Positions 56,441-64,000 of a stretch of 64,000 nucleotides of DNA are shown here, one piece after another. Location of the stretch: the NCBI GenBank assembly GCA_907163375.1, contig CAJQUW010003058.1, positions 1-64,000 of the forward strand. Reading direction: 5' to 3'. Made by a program: the position numbers and the translations under genes. The notes below the pieces were generated by a model. The model was not told where the DNA came from, ran no database searches, and saw only the letters and a program-made list of their open reading frames with translations. This stretch comes from Prostheceraeus crozeri. Lineage: Eukaryota > Platyhelminthes > Polycladida > Euryleptidae. The number at the start of each line of letters is the position of its first letter. Within the stretch, counting starts at the first letter, position 1.

Positions 56441-58207
56441 CTAGGAATAGATCTTATCAGAATAAGATAATTATTTCAAAATCTTTCATTACGAAATGTG
56501 TTCAATGCTTGAATTTCAATTCCGGAAAAACTAATCTGCAACAGTCAAATTGTCAAAAATCGCCAATAAGAATGTTCATAAGTATTGTTGAATTGATAGA
56601 CAAAGATAAATTTTATTCGTCTTCATTGTCCTCAAATTAAGTTAATAGCAGCTGAATTATTTAAATAATTGCCAGATGAGACGAAGAATGCACAGGCAAT
56701 TATTTAGCATTTTCGAAGTTCCAATTTCTGGACCTTATTTGGAAGTTATCTTTTATAATGCATCAAATCCGGATAGAAGGTGTGCGATTGAAAGGAATTC
56801 AGTCCAAACTTATTAAAAGTCATTCTTGTTGCAATAAATGGTGGAAATACAGCCAAATTCAACCAATTAATCCGTCTTACTGTCGGTGTAACCCAAACTC
56901 CATTAAAAGCGATGCAATTTGTCAAATACATCTAAGAGCAAAGTATAGCTCAAATAATGGCAAAATGCAAACTGGATGACTATAGTCAAACTACTCAAGA
57001 CTTTTGTGATGGAAATATAATGACATGCGCAGAGGAATTGGGACCGTCAATGAAAAATATTAACTGAGAAGAGATTTAGTTCTGGCGTGACATGCTGCGT
57101 AAAATAATCGTTCAAAAAATACAGCGAATCTGTAATCTCACTGTCATAGGTCTTCTCACCACGTGCTTTATGATTATCTCCCAGACATTCCTTGATTTCT
57201 AACAAAAAGTAATTATCTGATCTTTAATTAGGCCATGCCTGATAATAAGCGATTTATAGTCTGTTCGATGGTCTTCAGGCCAAGGAGAGATGAAAATCAT
57301 GAGAAGCTTATAGCAAACTAAGTGTTCTGTGTTATATACGGCTAGTTTTAATCTATCTGGTAGAGTAAAGGACTTTTATGAAATGTCAGTGAAAATGGAA
57401 TGTCAGAAATAATTGGATTAACAATTTAAGTCCTTTGTAGTTGAAGCAGCCTTGAAATCTACAATCCTAATCTGCATGTGATGTTTGAAAAGGAAATCAT
57501 ATACACTGCAAGACTTTCACATTCCTCTGTTATTCTCCTTTTGAATCAGTGAGGTTTTGCATTCTTGGTTTCCAGTATAAGTCTACTAGTCAAACACCAG
57601 TTGATTATACAGCTGAACAGTGGAGCAGTGCTTCAAAATGTTAATGAAGACGAAGATCCACTACTAAAGTTCGTTAAAATTATTGGGAAAAATGAATTTA
57701 CAATTTTTGCGTATATTTGCGGTTTAATCAGACATTTTCTTAATTATAATAATCATTATGATCTGTTGATTCAGTTATGGCGGAGGCAATTCGCCATTTT
57801 TTCGAAAATTGAAGACGGCCGACTTGCGCTTTTGTTACTTTTGGTTCTAGCATATTTCCAATTTACTAAGTTAAGTGGAAGGTCTAATCTATGACCTAAT
57901 TGAAAGTACTTCTTTTTCAAAGGTCTGAAATTTTCCAAAATTAAGGTAGCTCCTCATAAAACACATCAGTTTATAGAAACAAGTCTATAATCATCCATTA
58001 TACCATAGACGTTTAATAGAATGTTTGAAATTCAAGCATATTGTAGTACATACTACTCATTAAAACTTCAGTAACAATGGAACTGCTGGTAATCATTTTC
58101 TGTATATTTTCCTAATAATTTGAAATCTTTAGGCATCTGTAATCCTTTTTCTTTGTAATCACATTTGAAGTTACTTAGAATTGTAGAACATCATTTCACA
58201 AGATTCA
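56441..58207. other. No gene recognised
   Basis: AT-rich sequence. A 109-aa open frame at 57565-57894 (NEDEDPLLKFVKIIGKNEF, then a leucine-rich end) has no recognised domain and no clear splice context. Confidence 0.45.
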
Positions 58208-58813
58208 ATGATTCAATGTGGGAGGGCAGGGCAACCGTTAGATATTCGGTAAAATGAAAAGGCACTCAAGTTATATACCGATGCAATTCGCCGGTGTCCT
58301 ACAGGCATGTTCACGGAATGAAATTGTCATGACAAGAAAATGTACATGACACTGTGAGTATTTATCAAGTCAAACGTGACAAACAGACGTGGAAACACTA
58401 AAGATGCAATCTTAGAGAGTAAAAAGGGGTCATTATATGTTACTTAATCATTGTAGAAGTAATGTGAAGGAAAGAGACATCTAAAAGAGTAGTGTAAAAG
58501 CGAGTCATAGAATGTTCGTCCAAGCAGATCCATTATTGACCTCAATCTTGTTGACGCTGGAGTGCTTCTTGGACGTTTTACTCTTTTTTACTCCTTTTTA
58601 CTCTCTAAGATTGCATCTTTGGTGTTTTCCACATCTGTTTGTCACGTTTGACTTGATAAATACTCACAGTGTCATGTACATTTTCCTGCCATGTCAATTT
58701 CATTCCGTGAACATGCCTGTAGGACACCGGCGAAATGCATCGGTCTATAACTTGAGTGCCTTTTCACTTTACCGAATATCTAACGGTTGCCCTGCCCTCC
58801 CACATTGAATCAT
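58208..58813. repeat. Foldback repeat, about 220-bp arms
   Basis: 58208-58427 and 58593-58813 are reverse complements with roughly 5% differences (for example ATTCAATGTGGGAGGGCAGG against its mirror) around a 165-bp spacer. The spacer contains AGCGAGTCATAGAATGTTCG and no reading frame of note. No target-site duplication was found. The arms contain GGCGAAATGCATCGGT (58729-58744), similar to GGCGAAATATATCGGT in the PLE pseudo-LTR, so the repeat may derive from two inverted PLE termini. Confidence 0.85.
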
Positions 58814-61110
58814 ATGGCTAAGCAGGGATTATTTCGTCATCATTTCATAAAAACATTAAAATGATTGACTTTAATGGAATATCTTCCACATTTCATTTAC
58901 ATTCATGTGTTTGAGCTGCATTCTTATCAATTTTTACATGTACTCCTAAGCAGCTTCTCAGCACATTGAACCAGTTCAGCGTCCTAAACAGCAATCATTC
59001 GGGTAATTCATGACCGAAAATCCAACAAAGTTGATTATTTTGAACTTTGAATTGCTGTTCATAGAACGAAGATGAGCGAGAGAGCAAATGAATGCAATCA
59101 TAGAAAGTTAGCACCGTGAGCTTCATGTCATTAAGAAGTTAAGGGGATGTGCTTCAGAGGGATAATGATTATTAGCACTACTAATACATAATCATCTATA
59201 ATAATATTTGATAACTTTTGTGATGCTGGTGACAAATGTGATAGTCTTCGAACTGGTACAGACTTTGAGGAGGCTAATGTAACAAAACAGTCAACAAAGT
59301 CAGCAAAGAAGACGGAGAAGATGACACTCTATGAAGAAGATGAACGACGGCACAAGAAAGGGTTTGAAGATTCGGTGGAATCAAGTAGAAGTTACGGACC
59401 TTAAACGACGGCCCCACTTATCTTAGTAAGGACTCAAATGCGTTTGAGATGCGGGTGTAGATGGGCTCCAATCAAATGAAGGCAAATCACAACCAATCAG
59501 ATGCTTGGCCATGATACAAAATAAATGACATGAATATTATGCCATATTTTAAATATCTGCCCATCTCATTCACTGCTCTCAAGGAATGAGTAGCTGCTGA
59601 AATAGGCAGGCTCATCAACTCATGAAAATAATGACTCCAGTGCTTAAATCTATCCATGCTGGACTCTGAAACGCAATCCTTAATTTCTACCGCATTGCTC
59701 TTCATTACATGTGAGTCTAATAGTGACTTTAATTTGATCTGACTCGGTCGCATTCGTCTTGCCGCCAAAACTTACAATTCAAACTAAAAGATCACCAATT
59801 TTGACAGACTTTTGAAAGTTTTGAAATTTGATTATAAATCACTTTGTTGATTGCTATTTACAATGTTGAACTGGTTGAATGTACTAAGAAGTTACTCGTA
59901 AGTATAAAAACAGATATTGACCACTCAAATATGCGCATATGAAGTGTGGATGACTCCTCTGCAACAACCCATTCCAATAAATATGTGAAATGCAATTCTG
60001 CAATGCTAAGTGACTTTAAATGTGATTACAAAGAAGACAGGTGATTATAAAGAAGAACTCAAAACCTCAGGAAACTTCAAAAAATTAAGTTTGCCACTAC
60101 TTCTGAATTTTTAGTAAGTAGTATTCACTTTATGTTTGAATTTCAAGACTTCTATTCGATGTCTGTGGTTGGATGTGACATATAGACTCATAGATAGAAC
60201 AGCATGTTTATTTTGAAAATCGAGGCGAGTCGCAAAAGTGGCAAAACCCAAGCAGCCAACTTGTCAATGCAAGGCTTGAATTTGAAATTCCAATCCGCCA
60301 AATCCAACGTTTTTTAGTCAAAAGTTGGACAATACGATAAAACTAGAATTCACCAAACGCAGGTCCAGCGGCTCAGGTTTACGAACTCTAAATCGAGAAT
60401 ACGACAGCGGGCCAAATGCCCCCGCCCCGATATGGAGACGGTTAAATGCGAAATATGCCTAAACCTATTATATTCAGGTTCTTTGCAACTGCTAGATTTC
60501 TTATAGCTTCATCTTCGTCAAGATATACATTGCTCATTTATATAGACTAATTTATTCGCTAGATTGCACTGCCAGGCATCCTGCTTGCATTTGTCTATCC
60601 TGCTCATAGTGCAATTGTATATCTTTGCGGTGTCGTGTTTATAAAAAAAAGAAATTGCAGTCTTTGTAGAGTTTCACAATGTTTTCTTTGATCGAAGAAG
60701 GACAAGTCAGACGCTCAGACTGTACTATTTGACATCAAACTATGACGACGCACGTTTCATGGCTTCAGCCGACCTAAGATGAGCCGCACAATTCGCACAA
60801 TTGTACTCTAATTCTTCATAGTTCGATGAATGATTCCGTGCCTTCTTCAATGTTGACTTTATGTTGACTTCAATAATGACTTAAATAATAATCACTGATG
60901 CACTTATTAGTGCGCATTGCAATAAGAAAAACATCGAATTCAATAAAATTATTTGACTACAATAACAATAAAGTATTTCAGTATTCATGTGTAACGACAT
61001 AAAAGGTCTGCCGCAGTCGAGCGAGTCAACAAAAGTTGACAATTCCATTGTTATGAAATAATCTGATATTTTGATGGCTAAAACGTCGTAAAATTAACTG
61101 GTCCAAGATT
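58814..61110. other. No gene recognised
   Basis: AT-rich sequence. A 93-aa minus-strand frame (59487-59768) shows no motif. Confidence 0.5.
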
Positions 61111-61117
61111 ATATTCG

Positions 61118-61167
61118 ATCGGTTTTCGACATAGTCGGTCAACCGTTCGTTCCTTAGCCTTCATCAG
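61118..61167 (-). ncRNA. Hammerhead-like tail motif
   Basis: On the minus strand CTGATGA (61167-61161) is followed after 33 bases by GAAA (61127-61124) and CCGATCG. The stretch between holds CGGTTGACCG, which can form a small hairpin. The core bases are intact but stem II is not simple, so this is a weak candidate for a decayed PLE terminal motif. Confidence 0.3.
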
Positions 61168-61959
61168 GAATTTCAGTTGCACGCGGATACCCATTGGTTC
61201 CCGTTTTGAGAGGTAAATGGTCGTTAAATAAGGTCAAATATTGATGAACTCCGGTTTTCGGTAATGAGAAGGTTTTCTATTAGAGGAAAAAAGGAACCAC
61301 GGGTCGGCACAAAAAACACAAACCAAGAGACGATTGAATTTTTATGCAATAATCACATGAGGATGGCCAATTAAGAATCTTTCTGGCTAGAAACTGTGAG
61401 ACGTTTCGTAGGCAACCCTCGTGCTATAGTACTTTACCAACTTCATCTGTATCCGAACGGCGAACAATGTGGGAAACTGCAGGTCGTATGACGTTTTTAA
61501 CGCAATTAGTCTAATGAACACTTGCATTTTCATAAAGACGATATACAACTTGCATCAACTGAAAACAAGTGAAGCATCAGAATTTATTCCTTTTTAATGA
61601 GTGAAATTTCAAATATTTATCAGATGTGGTCACTAGCAGTTTTCTGATCGTCAAGGGGGCTGTTTTCGAGATGATAAAATGGAGGAAGAGAAGTTTTGCA
61701 ATTGCGAAGCCATCCATGTGAACAAAGCAAATGAATGATGATCACAACTGCTGTAGCAGTGCACCACTGGGCTCTGCGAGATACTGTATGTAAAATTGAT
61801 AGAATAACGCAAATAAAAGAGGAAAATTTTAATTTAATGTTTTCTCGAGTAGAGCCTATGAGTTAAAGCACTTCACAGAAAGAGTGCTGTGCGTCTATAT
61901 AAAGGCGCTCTGTATGAATGTAGCGTCGGCAGGCTCTGTGTGAGAACAAATACGCCGCA

Positions 61960-62760
61960 TATTAGTAAGTAAGTATGTAAGTAAAGTGTATATTTTCATT
62001 CACATTGAAAATTAGGAGTAAGTCATTTACAATCAATCAATCATATGCACATAAGAGATAAATTCAGGAGCAGCAAATGCAAAGGTATGTCAGCGTAAAT
62101 GATAAATGAAAGTATTACTACATTATGCAATTATTTATGCCAAGGTAGAGAAAATGCTGTAAGATACCATCTATTCGAAAAAGGTCCCGTTTGCAAGAAT
62201 TGTTGCCATCGGAAAAAAAGAGCTTCTCCTTCGCGTTGTTTGAACTTGTGGTTGGATAAATCTCCCAGATCGAGTGGATTTCTGAGGACACAATTGGTGT
62301 AGCGGATGAAGTGGATAACTGGAAATGCTCTCCAAAAGTCGAATAGTGCTTCTCTCACGCAGGAATTTGATGTTAGGATAAGCATCACAACGGCAGTCAT
62401 CACCGCAGATGAGTCTATGCGATCTTCTTTGAATCTTATTTAGGACATCGTCATTTTGTGCAGACAATCCAATCATCAGTGGAGAACAATACTCGATGAC
62501 AGACAGTATCAGACCATTATACACTCGAAGAAGGCACGGGCGATGAAGAAATTTCTTTAGCACTCTAAGAGCATATAGTCGACGAGATGCACAAAGGTTG
62601 ATATGCTCTATTTGCCTGTTCCATTTCAGGTCATTTGTGAAATAAACGCCAAGAACTTTCAGTTCAGTTACCAAGGACATACCTGGAATGCTAGGAGCCA
62701 CATGAGTAGTAGATTTGGGGATCACAAATGCTTGCACTTGTTAATATTGAGACGCAAACT
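61960..62760 (-). pseudogene. LINE 3' end: RT thumb and C-terminus
   Basis: The minus-strand open frame 62737-62171 reads LVTELKVLGVYFTNDLKWNR, INLCASRRLYALRVLKKF, LLRVYNGLILSVIEYCSPLM, then HPLHQLCPQ, SGRFIQPQVQTTRRRSSFFP and ends ILANGTFFE. This is the standard thumb and C-terminal region of CR1/Jockey-type LINEs (LGV-x-W, YNSLI-x-P-LEYC-like, HPLH, SGRF, RRRSFFP). Upstream pieces in other frames (about 62745-62800) continue the RT. The 3' untranslated part ends in TTACTTACATACTTACTTAC (about 61985-61963). The element is 5'-truncated with a few lesions. Confidence 0.85.
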
Positions 62761-62800
62761 TTGTTAAAACTTTGAGATCCATATCCTGATTTAGAGTAAG

Positions 62801-64000
62801 ATACATAGCACATTAGAGTCGGTGTAAAAAGATAGAGAATGGAAAAATTAGTGCTGCATGACAGCATTTTACTTTTAGTTTTACATTTCGAAGATTTTGC
62901 TGCATAAAATAATGCCGAGATGATGATCAAAATTACAAATGAAGGAAACTTAAGTTGTAATGTATGGAGCTATGCAAGGAGTCAGTCATCAAGGATGAGT
63001 CATGTGGCTGCATCAAGCAAGGCTTCGGCCCCTAACCTCCAACCTGCACCACTTGGCAGGGCCAGGCCGACCAAATCGGCACAACTACAAAGCAAACTGC
63101 CAACTGAATTTGGACAAAACTCTGATGAAAATTTACTGATACTTTTCTAAAACTGCTTGTCGTAGAGCAAATATCCGTTTCAGTGACCTGCTCGTCATTT
63201 AGCCCTAAATTTACCTTCTTAGAAAAAAGAAGGATTATATTTGATGTAATTTTGATATATTGAATTGTAAGTTATCTTGTTGATATATAGAGCAATTATA
63301 CAGTAATTGTAATCGAGTCCCTACCCGCCGACGTTGTTTCAAATTGAAGTCACATGGCAATGTTAGGCTGAGCGGAAGAGAATTCCTTTTCGCTCATCGT
63401 GTTGTTAGTACTTGTACATAGAATTCCTTACCAGAGAGTTTGTATTCTCATTACCCTCAAGTTATTCAAGCACTATGCAAAACACCACGTCGACCTCACA
63501 CATAATTATAATTTTCAATCATTTAATGCTTTGGCGATGTTTTGTAGGTTACACCCAAATGTTTGATCAACACGCAATGGCTTTTGTAGTATCTGCTGGA
63601 AACATAATCATTCATTCAAGTTTAATAAAGTTAAATTCATTTAACATAAATATAAAATTTGTCTGAATTTAATTCAAGTTTGAATTGAAAATGACCACAG
63701 CTAAACACCATTGCAAACTTCACTCTATTAAAAACAGCGAAAATAACCGGTTACGCCCCAGGAAATATCTGTTAATATCAGATCAATTTGATAACGTCAC
63801 GATAGAAATCAGCAAAAAGATAATTATATTCTGGATATTACTATTCAGACACTAAAATGCAAAGAAATTAAGGCGTTTGTTAGGGCGTTTGACTTTGTGC
63901 AGTGTACATTAAATTAAGAAAAAAGTTACGCATCGAATTCCTGCTTCGTGAAATGAAATAAGGTGAATTCATTCACCTCACCACGCATTTCACTCTAAAT
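62801..64000. other. No gene recognised
   Basis: AT-rich sequence to the end of the window. The plus-strand frame at 62920-63150 (ASSKASAPNLQPAPLGRARP) looks non-random in places but has no identifiable domain. Confidence 0.45.

Noticed and set aside
57565-57894. 109-aa plus-strand frame as a gene
   Set aside because: Composition is plausible in part, but no domain, no splice sites and no neighbouring exon were found.
58715-58760. Hammerhead core in the right foldback arm (CCTGTAGGACACCGGCGAAA)
   Set aside because: The CTGANGA core is altered at several positions and stem II does not pair. Only the GGCGAAATGCATCGGT resemblance to the PLE terminus is retained.
59487-59768. 93-aa minus-strand frame as a gene
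   Set aside because: No motif or context supporting expression.
1-64000. CRISPR arrays, bacterial operons, rRNA or tRNA genes
   Set aside because: No regularly spaced repeats, no Shine-Dalgarno-led operons and no conserved RNA gene sequences were seen. The sequence is eukaryotic.

Overview
This window is eukaryotic, almost certainly from an invertebrate animal and most likely a marine one. It is AT-rich and gene-poor. It carries spliced DNA-transposon genes, two kinds of Penelope-like retroelement (PLE), CR1/Jockey-type LINE remnants, a tRNA-derived SINE, a mariner, a piggyBac, two pogo-type elements, hAT pieces and several foldback/MITE repeats. No rRNA, tRNA, CRISPR array or recognisable host gene was found. 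The only candidate host exon is a short, unidentified minus-strand reading frame near 43.2-43.4 kb. The species assignment is inference; nothing in the sequence fixes it.

Layout. 1-1.8 kb: a heavily decayed endonuclease-less PLE copy (Naiad/Chlamys-like). 2031-5374: a piggyBac element with TIRs and a 4-bp ATAA duplication; its transposase is split by a 749-bp near-perfect palindrome (2967-3715). 5.4-6.2 kb: an RNA-like hairpin shared with the second Naiad-like copy, then unidentified sequence. 6.2-8.5 kb: a pogo-like transposase with an HTH, a DDD catalytic domain and a C-terminal PHD-like finger, with two small introns and a duplicated mini-exon. 9.7-27 kb: mostly plain sequence carrying four copies of one TA-duplicating MITE family (9737, 13568, 19348, 26383), a hAT C-terminal fragment (10.7 kb), a second pogo-type derivative (14.8-16.15 kb), a LINE 3' end (21.3-21.6 kb) and a perfect 257-bp-arm palindrome (24.3-24.8 kb).

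28.6-32.6 kb: an apparently whole, young canonical PLE (816-aa RT plus GIY-YIG protein) preceded head-to-head by an inverted partial copy, the whole compound bounded by one 12-bp target-site duplication. 33-37.5 kb: simple repeats and two hammerhead-like tails. 37.6-40.9 kb: a better-preserved Naiad-like PLE enclosed by about 260-bp inverted repeats. 41749-43108: a mariner (DD34D) with perfect TA duplication. 44.4-45.3 kb: a LINE RT remnant. 48.5 kb: a SINE. 50242-51287: a hAT-type MITE with an 8-bp duplication. 58.2-58.8 kb: another foldback. 62-62.8 kb: a LINE 3' end.

Themes. The window is a graveyard of transposable elements in which long inverted repeats arise by several routes: TA-flanked MITE hairpins, a PLE insertion joined to its own inverted copy, and a palindrome flanked by a 14-bp direct repeat. 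A second theme is recurrent short tails of the form CTGANGA...GAAA, as expected for PLE hammerhead-type motifs, and a Naiad-associated hairpin whose outer stem differs completely between two copies yet pairs perfectly in both.
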